From JAIROC01 sp031553535 (GTDB lineage Bacteria; Bacteroidota; Bacteroidia; Bacteroidales; WCHB1-69): a DNA stretch of 64,000 nucleotides. Shown here piece after piece: positions 35,816 to 43,694 of this stretch. Position 1 is the first letter of the stretch. Each line of letters opens with the position of its first letter. The position numbers and the translations under genes were made by a program. The DNA is taken from assembly GCA_031553535.1 (NCBI GenBank), contig JAVBLM010000005.1, forward strand, positions 1-64,000, written 5' to 3'. The notes beneath the pieces are model-generated. The model was not told the origin of the DNA. It did not search any database and saw only the letters and a list, made by a program, of their open reading frames with translations.

Positions 35816-36598
35816 TTAAATAATAAATTTCTCTTTTAGCTTGCTGATCATAATGCTTACAGCTTCTTCAGGTTCCACATCGAAGACTTCCCCGGCTCCT
35901 TTTACTCCTTTGGAGAACGCTTTCTTTACCCTGGTAGGAGAACCTTTCAATCCCAGTTTTTCCGGGTCGGCGTCAATTTTGTCAGCACCCCATATTTCCA
36001 CTTCTTTATCAAAAGCATCTATAATGCCGGATACGGTCATGTACCTGGCTTTTTGGGCAGAAGCCAATACGGTAACCAGACAGGGGGCTCCCACTTCCAG
36101 GATTTGATATCCTTCTTCGGTTTCTTTTTTAATAGTGAATAACTTTTTGCCATCGTATTTCATATCTGCCAGATAAGAAATTTGCGGTAACTGGAGATGT
36201 TCCGCTATTTGTGGCCCTACCTGTGCCGTATCACCGTCAATGGCTTGTCTTCCTGTAATGATAAGATCATATTCCAATGTTTTTAAAGCGGCAGCCAGTG
36301 CATGGGAAGTTGCCAGTGTATCGGCTCCGGCAAATGCTCTGTCGCTTAGAAGAATCGCTTTGTCTACACCCATGGCATATGCTTCGCGTAAGATAGCATC
36401 GGCCTGCATCGGCCCCATGGTAATCACTGTAATGTGTGCATTGTATTTATCTTTCAATTGGAGAGCTACTTCCAGCCCCCCTTTATCATCCGGATTCATA
36501 ATGCTGGGAATACCATCCCGGATCATGGTTCCGGTAACCGGATCTATTTTAATTTCGTTCGTATCGGGAACTTGTTTTATACATACTATAACCTTCAT
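35816..36598 (-). CDS. etfB: Electron transfer flavoprotein, beta subunit
   Basis: 260 residues. Starts MKVIVCIKQVPDTNEIKIDP and has the family motifs NPDDKGGLEVALQL, AFAGADTLATSHALAAAL and GRQAIDGDTAQVGPQIAEHL. In bifurcating Etfs the beta subunit also binds a second FAD; this sequence is of that fermenter type, but it cannot be settled by eye. Lies between acd (12 bases) and etfA. Confidence 0.95.
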   Translation of the reverse strand: MKVIVCIKQVPDTNEIKIDPVTGTMIRDGIPSIMNPDDKGGLEVALQLKDKYNAHITVITMGPMQADAILREAYAMGVDKAILLSDRAFAGADTLATSHALAAALKTLEYDLIITGRQAIDGDTAQVGPQIAEHLQLPQISYLADMKYDGKKLFTIKKETEEGYQILEVGAPCLVTVLASAQKARYMTVSGIIDAFDKEVEIWGADKIDADPEKLGLKGSPTRVKKAFSKGVKGAGEVFDVEPEEAVSIMISKLKEKFII

Positions 36599-36610
36599 AA
36601 TTTCTCCTTT

Positions 36611-37750
36611 CTATTTAAACATTTTTCCTGCGATAACCATCCGTTGTACCTCCGAGGTACCTTCATAGATTTCAGTGATCTTGGCATCTCTCATCATCCT
36701 TTCTACCGGATATTCGCGCGTATAGCCATATCCACCGTGAAATTGCACTGCTTTTACAGTCACTTCCATAGCCGTTTCGGCAGCAAACAATTTACATATG
36801 GCTGCATCCACAGAATAGGGTAGTCCCGCATCTTTTTTAAAGGCAGCCGAACGTACCAGTAAGCGGGAGGCTTCTATTTTTGTATACAAGTCTGCCATCT
36901 GGAACTGCGTATTCTGGAAAGCCGCGATAGCTTTGCCAAACTGTTTTCTTTCCTTGGTATAACGGATCGTTTCATCCAAAGCCCCCTGAGCAATGCCTAA
37001 GGCTTGGGCGGCGATACCAATACGGCCGCCATCCAGTGTCTTCATGGCAATGCCAAAGCCTTTATTGACCTTTCCCAATATGTTTTCCTTCGGGATAGAG
37101 CAGTTCTCAAATATCAGCTCGCAGGTGGAAGATCCCCTGATTCCCAGTTTTTTCTCTTGCTTTCCGATGGTGAAGCCGGGAGTACCTTTTTCTACGATAA
37201 AGGTAGAGATGCCTTTTACTCCCAACGATTTATCGGTCATCGCGATGACAATATACACATGCGCATTGCCCGCATTGGTAATAAATATTTTCGATCCGTT
37301 TAAGATCCATTTATCCCCTGCATCTACTGCTATTGTTTGTTGCATGGCCGCATCGGTTCCTGCATTGGGTTCCGTCAGCCCGAAAGCACCTATCCATTCC
37401 CCGGAACAAAGCTTGGGAAGGTATTTTATTTTCTGTTCCTCCGTTCCGTTTTCCAATATAGGAGCAATACACAAAGAAGTGTGTGCCGAAACAACAACGC
37501 CGGTTGTGGCACAGGCTTTGGATATCTCTTCCACGGCCATACTGTAAAGCATATTATTACCTCCTTGTCCACCGTATTGTTTGGGCACAGGGATTCCCAT
37601 AATCCCGATTTTGCCCATTTTCTCAACCGTTTCGACAGGGAATCGTTCTTCCTCATCAATTTCGGCTGCTATAGGAGCTACCTCATTCTCTGCAAAGTTT
37701 CTGATCATTTGCAGGAAAAGTTCTTCTCGATCAGTTAAATTAAAGTCCAT
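36611..37750 (-). CDS. bcd: Butyryl-CoA dehydrogenase
   Basis: 379 residues, standard acyl-CoA dehydrogenase length. Signatures seen: GAFGLTEPNAGTDAA, GVKGISTFIVEKGTPGF, the catalytic Glu in EIYEGTSEVQRMVIAG and RDAKITEIYEG. Reduces the crotonyl-CoA made by Kal (and by the MaoC branch) to butyryl-CoA, taking electrons from Etf. First gene of the acd-etfB-etfA unit, with a TAATTTTG promoter element 57 bases upstream. Confidence 0.93.
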   Translation of the reverse strand: MDFNLTDREELFLQMIRNFAENEVAPIAAEIDEEERFPVETVEKMGKIGIMGIPVPKQYGGQGGNNMLYSMAVEEISKACATTGVVVSAHTSLCIAPILENGTEEQKIKYLPKLCSGEWIGAFGLTEPNAGTDAAMQQTIAVDAGDKWILNGSKIFITNAGNAHVYIVIAMTDKSLGVKGISTFIVEKGTPGFTIGKQEKKLGIRGSSTCELIFENCSIPKENILGKVNKGFGIAMKTLDGGRIGIAAQALGIAQGALDETIRYTKERKQFGKAIAAFQNTQFQMADLYTKIEASRLLVRSAAFKKDAGLPYSVDAAICKLFAAETAMEVTVKAVQFHGGYGYTREYPVERMMRDAKITEIYEGTSEVQRMVIAGKMFK

Positions 37751-37806
37751 CTGATTTATATGTTTTTATTTTTATTCTTTATTGGTGTGTTTTTTTAAAT
37801 AAGGCA

Positions 37807-37814
37807 CAAAATTA
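37807..37814 (-). promoter_or_regulatory. -7 element TAATTTTG for the acd-etfBA operon
   Basis: CAAAATTA on the plus strand. It separates this unit from the upstream GNAT-SDR-MaoC-thiolase genes. Confidence 0.45.
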
Positions 37815-38109
37815 AGAAAAAAATGCTATTGAATATCGCTTGATGAAAAATATCTTTGCAACAAATCGAATAGTGAATAGTGAATAGTGAATAGTGTAAC
37901 AGCGCAAGGGTGAAATTGTTTGGTTGGCTATTTTTGTTGGTTTGGAATAGCTTAATGATAAAGTTCCCTTCGAGTCAGAATGGGATGGCAAAAGAAAAGG
38001 CTTTTGAGAGGGTAGTTGATTACAGTTATTTAGGATGGTGCAAAATACAATCCTTTAACTACATCGGAATAATGACTGAATAGGGGAGATTTGAGCAATA
38101 AAAAAAAGA
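37815..38109. other. Intergenic stretch with a heptamer repeat and an orphan promoter motif
   Basis: AATAGTG is repeated four times end to end (37869-37896). A plus-strand TATCTTTG at 37851-37858 matches the strong promoter form but no gene on that strand follows; its transcript would run antisense to the GNAT gene. No coding sequence is recognised. Confidence 0.4.
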
Positions 38110-38565
38110 CTATTTAAAATCTATGGAACAATTAACCCATTCCTCATCGAAAGTAGTGTTGTATTTCCGGTAGAAATTCAGTGCCGGTTCATTCCATTCC
38201 AATACCTGCCATACCATACCATTTAGTTGTTGTTCTTTCCCTTCTTCTATAAGGCGTTCAAACAATAGTTTACCTATTCCTTTTCCTCTCAGGAGAGGCT
38301 CGACATAGAAATCTTCCAAGTATAGCCGTTGCCCTTTCCATGTGCTATAGCGGATATAATAAAGGGCAAATCCCCGGACGATTCCGTCAACTTCAGCTAC
38401 AAAAGCCCACCATAGGGGATTCTCTCCAAATCCGCTTTTTTCGAAATGAGAAAGCGAAACGATTACTTCGTCGGGAGCTTTTTCATATAAAGCCAATTCT
38501 TTGATCAATTCCAATATACGCGGACAATCTTTCTTGCCTGCTTTTCGAATGATAATGTTCGACAT
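38110..38565 (-). CDS. GNAT N-acetyltransferase, diamine acetyltransferase-like
   Basis: 151 residues. The acetyl-CoA loop is seen in EPLLRGKGIGKLLFERLI, preceded by YLEDFYVEP and followed by WQVLEWNEPALNFYRKYN, the pattern of spermidine/spermine-type (SSAT) acetyltransferases. In this cluster a substrate among diamines or lysine-derived amines is tempting but unproven. It starts 4 bases after the SDR gene ends, so it is in the same operon. Confidence 0.82.
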   Translation of the reverse strand: MSNIIIRKAGKKDCPRILELIKELALYEKAPDEVIVSLSHFEKSGFGENPLWWAFVAEVDGIVRGFALYYIRYSTWKGQRLYLEDFYVEPLLRGKGIGKLLFERLIEEGKEQQLNGMVWQVLEWNEPALNFYRKYNTTFDEEWVNCSIDFK

Positions 38566-38569
38566 ATTG

Positions 38570-39298
38570 TTATACGGTCATTCCACCATCAACGCTTAAA
38601 GTATGTCCGTTGATATAGGATGCTTCATCCGAAGAAAGGAAAGCATATACGTTGGCAATTTCTTTTGGGTCTCCCAAACGACCAATAGGCACTTTCGCTT
38701 TCATCCCATCCAGTACATTTTCCGGCATAGCGGCAACCATTTCGGTTGCAATGAATCCCGGAGCAATAGCATTAACCGTGATTCCCTTTCGCCCCAGCTC
38801 CCGGGCCCAGGTTTTTGTCATGCCAATGATGCCGGCTTTTGTTGCCACATAATTAGTTTGTCCGAAGTTTCCATAAATACCCACTACGGAAGAAGCATTT
38901 ACAATACGTCCCCATCCGTTTGCCAGCATATATTCACTAACTATTTTTGTACAGTAGAATACGCCTGTAAGGTTCACATCAATTACTTGCTGCCATTGCT
39001 CCGGAGTCATTTTTTTCAATGTGCTGTCACGTGTAATTCCGGCATTGTTAATCAATATATCAATACGGCCATATTGATCATTAGCCCTTTTGGCGGCAGC
39101 TTCCACTTCCTCATAATTTGTTGTGTTGACCTTCATAAATGTTCCGTGCAGTTTCTCTTCCAAAACTTTTCCTTTACTTTCATCAACATCCCAAATAATA
39201 ACCTTTGCTCCTTCTTCGGCAAATTTGATTGCCGTTGCAGCGCCTATTCCTGCCGATCCACCGGTGATAATAGCCACTTTATTTTCTAATCTTTTCAT
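38570..39298 (-). CDS. SDR-family acetoacetyl-CoA reductase (FabG/PhaB-like)
   Basis: 242 residues. Classical SDR: cofactor loop TGGSAGIG, NNAG motif, catalytic Ser in NASSVVG, and YxxxK in QTNYVATKAG. Length and layout match FabG/PhaB. Next to thiolase and a MaoC-type hydratase it most likely reduces acetoacetyl-CoA to (R)-3-hydroxybutyryl-CoA. A fatty-acid synthesis role is possible but the context is catabolic. Confidence 0.8.
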   Translation of the reverse strand: MKRLENKVAIITGGSAGIGAATAIKFAEEGAKVIIWDVDESKGKVLEEKLHGTFMKVNTTNYEEVEAAAKRANDQYGRIDILINNAGITRDSTLKKMTPEQWQQVIDVNLTGVFYCTKIVSEYMLANGWGRIVNASSVVGIYGNFGQTNYVATKAGIIGMTKTWARELGRKGITVNAIAPGFIATEMVAAMPENVLDGMKAKVPIGRLGDPKEIANVYAFLSSDEASYINGHTLSVDGGMTV

Positions 39299-39342
39299 AT
39301 AATTATCTTTTATCTTTATTGTTCAATAATTTGGATTAAATA

Positions 39343-39750
39343 TTAAAACTTTTCGGTATGCATTAATTTCGCCTGTCCGGAGATGATTACCTTCCCTTGG
39401 GGATCTTCAAGAATGCATTGAATGATACCTCTGTGTTTCTCTTCATTGATTTCTATTGCCTCAAATTTGGCGGTGTATTCTATATCCACGAAAGCAGGGG
39501 CTTTGAAAAGAAGATCCTGAAACATGTAAATTGTTCCTTCTCCGGGCCATTGTGTGCCGAAAACTTTTGAAAAAACAGAAGCAGCGAAGATTCCGTGAAT
39601 GATTGGCTTGCCAAAAGGAGTCTTTGCTGCATATTCCGCATTAGTATGTATAGGATTATGATCTCCTGATATTTCAGAGAATTGATTTACGTTGGCTTGT
39701 GTGAATTTCACTTTTTCGATGAAAGTATCGCCGATTTTAATTTTATTCAT
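39343..39750 (-). CDS. MaoC-type (R)-specific enoyl-CoA hydratase
   Basis: 135 residues, hot-dog fold. The hydratase motif is seen as FSEISGDHNPIHTNAEYA with the Asp-His pair in GDHNPIH, then GKPIIHGIFAASVFSKV. It would dehydrate (R)-3-hydroxybutyryl-CoA to crotonyl-CoA, following the SDR step. The gene is 12 bases after thiolase on the minus strand. Confidence 0.87.
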   Translation of the reverse strand: MNKIKIGDTFIEKVKFTQANVNQFSEISGDHNPIHTNAEYAAKTPFGKPIIHGIFAASVFSKVFGTQWPGEGTIYMFQDLLFKAPAFVDIEYTAKFEAIEINEEKHRGIIQCILEDPQGKVIISGQAKLMHTEKF

Positions 39751-39761
39751 TTATCTATATT

Positions 39762-40970
39762 TTAACAGGTTTTTATAATGATGGCTGTTCCCATACCGCC
39801 TCCTATGCATAAGGAAGCCAAGCCGTATTTTTTATGGTGATCTATAAGCTCATGAACTAAAGTTACCAAAATCCGATTGCCTGATGCCCCGATTGGGTGC
39901 CCTAAAGCAATGGCTCCTCCGTTGATGTTTGTTCTTTCATCGACCCATTGTCTGGAAACGCCATGTTCTTCTATTAATTCGTGAATAACTCCTAATGATT
40001 GTGCAGCAAAAGCTTCATTCAATTCAATTAAGTCTATATCTTTAAGCTTCATATCTGCCTTTTGTAATGCTTTGCGGATAGCCGGTACCGGGCCTAATCC
40101 CATAACAGCGGGATCTACGCCTCCCTGTCCTACAGAGATGATTTCGGCTAAAGGCTTTAATCCGAGTTCTTTTACTTTATCTTCCGATGCGAGCAGGATA
40201 AAAGAAGCGCCGTCATTTACTCCCGATGCATTTCCTGCAGTTACGGTACCTTCTTTTTTAAAGGCCGGTTTTAACATCGCCAGCTTCTCAAGTGTAGAAG
40301 TTCTGTTTGGAAACTCATCTTTGCTAAAAGTAAGAGTCTCTTTCTTCGCGATAAGGGGAACAGGTACGATTTCTTTCTCAAAAGCACCCGAATCAACCGC
40401 TTTAATAGCTTTTTGTTGCGAATTATATGCAAACTGATCCTGTGCTTCCCTTGAAATATCATATTTCTCAGCAATATTCTCAGCCGTGATACCCATGTGA
40501 TAATCTTTGAAAGCATCGGTAAGGCCATCATTTACCATATGGTCAACTGCATGCAGATTACCCATTTTATATCCGGAACGAATGTCTCCACTTAAAATGA
40601 ATCCGGCTTTTGACATGTTTTCAGTACCTCCGGCCAATACAAGGTCGGCCTCGCCGACTTTAATATCAGCATAAGCATTCATTACGGCTTTCATTCCACT
40701 TCCACAAACCATATTAATACTATAAGCCGGTACTTCGGGAGGAATACCTGCCTTAATAGCGGCTTGGCGGATCACACCTTGTTTCTGCCCGGCGGACAAT
40801 ATGTTTCCTCCGATCACTTCATCAATCTGCTCGGGTTTGACTCCGGTTTCTGCCAGAATATTTTCAATTACCAATGCTCCCAGTTCGCCGGGGGTGAAGT
40901 TTGTTAATGAACCCATAAACTTACCGATGGGTGTTCTTTTGGCTGCGATAATAAATACTTTCTTTTCCAT
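39762..40970 (-). CDS. Acetyl-CoA C-acetyltransferase (thiolase)
   Basis: 402 residues. The nucleophile Cys is in INMVCGSGMKAV, the catalytic His in GGAIALGHPIGASG, and the second Cys in CIGGGMGTAI. It either cleaves the acetoacetyl-CoA formed by AtoDA to two acetyl-CoA, one of which restarts Kce, or makes acetoacetyl-CoA for the reductive branch. The first residues MEKKVFIIAAKRTPIGKF are typical. Confidence 0.95.
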   Translation of the reverse strand: MEKKVFIIAAKRTPIGKFMGSLTNFTPGELGALVIENILAETGVKPEQIDEVIGGNILSAGQKQGVIRQAAIKAGIPPEVPAYSINMVCGSGMKAVMNAYADIKVGEADLVLAGGTENMSKAGFILSGDIRSGYKMGNLHAVDHMVNDGLTDAFKDYHMGITAENIAEKYDISREAQDQFAYNSQQKAIKAVDSGAFEKEIVPVPLIAKKETLTFSKDEFPNRTSTLEKLAMLKPAFKKEGTVTAGNASGVNDGASFILLASEDKVKELGLKPLAEIISVGQGGVDPAVMGLGPVPAIRKALQKADMKLKDIDLIELNEAFAAQSLGVIHELIEEHGVSRQWVDERTNINGGAIALGHPIGASGNRILVTLVHELIDHHKKYGLASLCIGGGMGTAIIIKTC

Positions 40971-41120
40971 GAATATTATTTAATATTTAGTGATTAATAC
41001 TTGATGTTAAATTGTATCCTCTAAATCCCCTGAAGGGGACTTGTGCTTTTTGTTTTTGTTATTTTATCTGTTTTATCCCTTTTATCGGTTTTATCCTTTC
41101 TGGTTGTTGCATTCTGCATT

Positions 41121-41780
41121 TTAATTGATCATCGATTTGAGTGAATCAGAGATGATGAGCTTCGCTTCGGTTGCTTCCTGAACCTGCTCTACTGTAAACT
41201 CCGGGTTGATCTCTTTGAGTAAAACTCCCTTTTCGGTAATTTCCATGACACCCATTTCCGTGATAATCAAATTCACTTGCCCTTTTGCAGTAAGGGGTAG
41301 GGTGCATTTTTTTAGAATTTTAGGACTACCTTTTGCTGTATGTTCCATGGCCAGGATTACTTTTTTAGCACCTACAATCAGGTCCATGGCACCGCCCATG
41401 CCCGGAGTTAATTTACCGGGAATCATCCAGTTGGCAAGGTCTCCGTTTTCGGCTACCTGCATTGCTCCAAGAATAGTTACATCTACATGTCCACCCCGTA
41501 TCACTATGAAGGAGTCGCAGGAATCGAAAGAAGCCGCTCCCGGTCGAGCTGTGATGTAACCACCACCTGCATTTACAAGGTTAGGGTCTTCTTTTCCCAG
41601 TTCCGGTGTAGGTCCCATGCCTAATAATCCATTTTCGGATTGTAATGTTAATCTCACGTTTTCGGGAAGATAATTTGGAATAATGGTAGGTAAGCCAATT
41701 CCTAAATTAACCACGTCACCGTCTTTAAGTTCGAGAGCTGCCCGTTTTGCAATGACTTCTCTGATCTGATTTTTATCCAT
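41121..41780 (-). CDS. atoA: Butyryl-CoA:acetoacetate CoA-transferase, beta subunit
   Basis: 219 residues. The catalytic Glu is in QSENGLLGMG, the family SENG motif; GIGLPTIIPNYLPEN and GGHVDVTILGAMQV are also typical. It pairs with the alpha subunit at 14590-15234. The two subunits are usually adjacent, but here they are 26 kb apart and on opposite strands. First gene of the minus-strand unit atoA-thiolase-MaoC-SDR-GNAT. Confidence 0.92.
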   Translation of the reverse strand: MDKNQIREVIAKRAALELKDGDVVNLGIGLPTIIPNYLPENVRLTLQSENGLLGMGPTPELGKEDPNLVNAGGGYITARPGAASFDSCDSFIVIRGGHVDVTILGAMQVAENGDLANWMIPGKLTPGMGGAMDLIVGAKKVILAMEHTAKGSPKILKKCTLPLTAKGQVNLIITEMGVMEITEKGVLLKEINPEFTVEQVQEATEAKLIISDSLKSMIN

Positions 41781-41803
41781 GATATTATGTGTTTTTATTG
41801 TTG

Positions 41804-41811
41804 CAAATTTA
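41804..41811 (-). promoter_or_regulatory. -7 element TAAATTTG for the atoA-thiolase operon
   Basis: CAAATTTA on the plus strand, 24 bases before the atoA start. The repeat region follows immediately upstream. Confidence 0.5.
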
Positions 41812-41825
41812 CTTTATTTTTTTAT

Positions 41826-42115
41826 AATCCTGTCATCCCTTCGGGATTTTATTGGTTTGTTATCCTGTATTTTCTACAATCCTGTCATCCCTTCGGAATT
41901 TTATTGGTTTGTAATCCTGTCTTTTCTACAATCCTATCATTCCTGGGGGATTTATTGGTATATTATTTTATGTTTTCTACAATACTGACAGCCCTATGGG
42001 ATTTATTTGTGTGTTATTTTACATTTTCCTTGCAATCTATGCAAACTCAACCCCGAAGGGGTGTAAAGATTGTAGCACAAAATGATATGCCATTTTTTAA
42101 ACCTCGAAGAGGTGA
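41826..42115. repeat. REP-like 52-bp palindromic repeats, left flank of the transposase
   Basis: Units starting AATCCTGTCATCCC at 41826, 41878, 41930 and 41981 are about 52 bases apart. Each holds a small hairpin of the form ATCCCTTCGGGAT and a T-rich part (tttattggtttgttat). A different palindrome, AACCCCGAAGGGGTG, follows at about 42048. Together with the right-flank copies they bracket the transposase gene. Confidence 0.85.
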
Positions 42116-42120
42116 TATAA

Positions 42121-42582
42121 TTAATCTAACCATTCAAACAAATATTTTTCATCATATTCAATTTCAAATTTGTGGAGAAAATCAATGTATTCTTCTTTGA
42201 AAGTTTTCTTTCGATGATGTTTTTCCTGGTTAGTAATATATTGATATACATTTTCGATTTGCGAATGTGAATAAGAAAACGCCCCATATCCTTCTTGCCA
42301 AGCAAATTTCCCTCTGAGAAATTTTTGTTCATTTATAAAATTAGTGGAATTGTTTTTGATGTCTCGCACCAAATCAGATATACGCATTGCCGGCTGTAAT
42401 CCCACAAAAACATGTACGTGGTCGGTAACGCCATTGACGATAATTGTTTTTTGATTTTTACCAGTTATGATACCTGAAATGTATTTGAATACTTCATCAC
42501 GCCAAGGTTTTTGCAATAGGTTCTCCCTGCCTTTTACAGAAAAAATATATTGAATATATATTTGTGAAAATGTGCTTGGCAT
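42121..42582 (-). mobile_element. REP-associated tyrosine transposase (IS200/TnpA-like)
   Basis: 153 residues, Y1 HUH transposase. HUH motif in DHVHVF, and the tyrosine in NVYQYITNQEKHHRKK. The N-terminus (IYIQYIFSVKGRENLL) is typical of IS200-like proteins from Bacteroidota. No tnpB gene is present. It is flanked on both sides by REP-like palindromes, so it fits the RAYT type that moves REP elements and not a full IS. It lies between atoA and kamE, inside the lysine cluster. Confidence 0.9.
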
Positions 42583-42639
42583 AATTTTATGTTGTTTATC
42601 TTAGATTTGTTTTATAATTATTCCATTTATAATTCTATT

Positions 42640-42830
42640 AATTATGTCATCCCTTCGGGATTTATAGGTTTGTTTTTTCTCTATTTTCTATAATCATATC
42701 ATCCCTGCGGGGTTTTATTGATTTGTTATTTTACATTTCCTACAATCTTGTCATCTTTTCGAGATTTTTTCATATATCATACTGTTGTTCTGTTCCAATT
42801 TTTCTATATTTAACCCCGGAGGGGTGATAT
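42640..42830. repeat. REP-like 52-bp palindromic repeats, right flank of the transposase
   Basis: Three units (about 42640, 42690, 42742) have the same TCATCCCTTCGGGAT-type hairpin and spacing as on the left flank, then AACCCCGGAGGGGTG near 42811 repeats the second palindrome type. Both flanks carry the copies in the same orientation. Confidence 0.8.
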
Positions 42831-42905
42831 AATGAATCTTCTTGTTTCTAATTGGTTTGTCTTTGTTATCATATTATCATATCGGTTAATTGTCATATTG
42901 GTTAA

Positions 42906-43694
42906 TTACCCATTCATCCTTCTATCCATCTCCTGAGCTATATACGAAGCTACATCATCCCCGTAGCTGTTCATGCCGAATCCGGCATCATACCCCAATT
43001 CTTTGGCCAGTTCATACGTAATACGAGGGCCACCGCAGGCAAGTATCACTTTATCCCTCAATCCCTCTGCTTCCAGCATTTCCACTAATTCCGTCAGGTT
43101 TTTGATGTGTACATCTTTTTGTGTCACTGTCTGTGAAACCAAAAGTGCGTCGGCTTTCATCTCAATGGCTTTGGCGATGAAATCTTCGTTAGAAACCTGG
43201 CTTCCCATATTAAGGGTTTCGAACATTTCATAACGCTCAAGGCCATAGTGTCCCGCATAACCTTTCATATTCATAATGGCATCAATGCCAACGGTATGGG
43301 CATCTGTGCCGGTACTGGCACCTAATACGATGATTTTGCGTCCGATATGCTCTTTAATAAACTCATCGGTTTCTTTCATACCCATAACCGTCGATTCTAC
43401 TTTGGGTACATGGATAGCCGTAAAATCAACCGTATGAACAGAAGAACCATAGCAGTTAAAAAAAGTAAATCCTTTGGTCAATTCCTTGTAATAAACTACC
43501 TGGGGATTCTCGAACCCCATTTTTTTCAATAGCTGCTTTGCTGCTTCTATCGCTTCGTCGTTACAAGGAACCGGAAGGGTAAAACTGATCTGCGTTTTCC
43601 CGTCATTCATGGTATCCCCGTAAGGTTTTATCCGGGTTAAATCTAATGTTTGATCAAAATCACGTTGTTCTGTTGAATATAATCCACCACTCAT
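42906..43694 (-). CDS. kamE: Lysine 5,6-aminomutase, beta subunit
   Basis: 262 residues. The cobalamin-binding motif DAHTVG contains His133 (lower axial ligand) and Lys144 (PLP internal aldimine) follows in MNMKGYAGHYG; both have the same numbers as in the studied clostridial enzyme. A Rossmann-like B12 domain follows. With KamD it shifts the 6-amino group of beta-lysine to position 5, giving 3,5-diaminohexanoate. Its start overlaps the kamD stop by one base. Confidence 0.96.
   Translation of the reverse strand: MSGGLYSTEQRDFDQTLDLTRIKPYGDTMNDGKTQISFTLPVPCNDEAIEAAKQLLKKMGFENPQVVYYKELTKGFTFFNCYGSSVHTVDFTAIHVPKVESTVMGMKETDEFIKEHIGRKIIVLGASTGTDAHTVGIDAIMNMKGYAGHYGLERYEMFETLNMGSQVSNEDFIAKAIEMKADALLVSQTVTQKDVHIKNLTELVEMLEAEGLRDKVILACGGPRITYELAKELGYDAGFGMNSYGDDVASYIAQEMDRRMNG

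Noticed and set aside
38603..39289. Long plus-strand frame opposite the SDR gene
   Set aside because: Fully antisense to a clear SDR gene; its Ser/Cys/Asn/His-rich translation has no domain.
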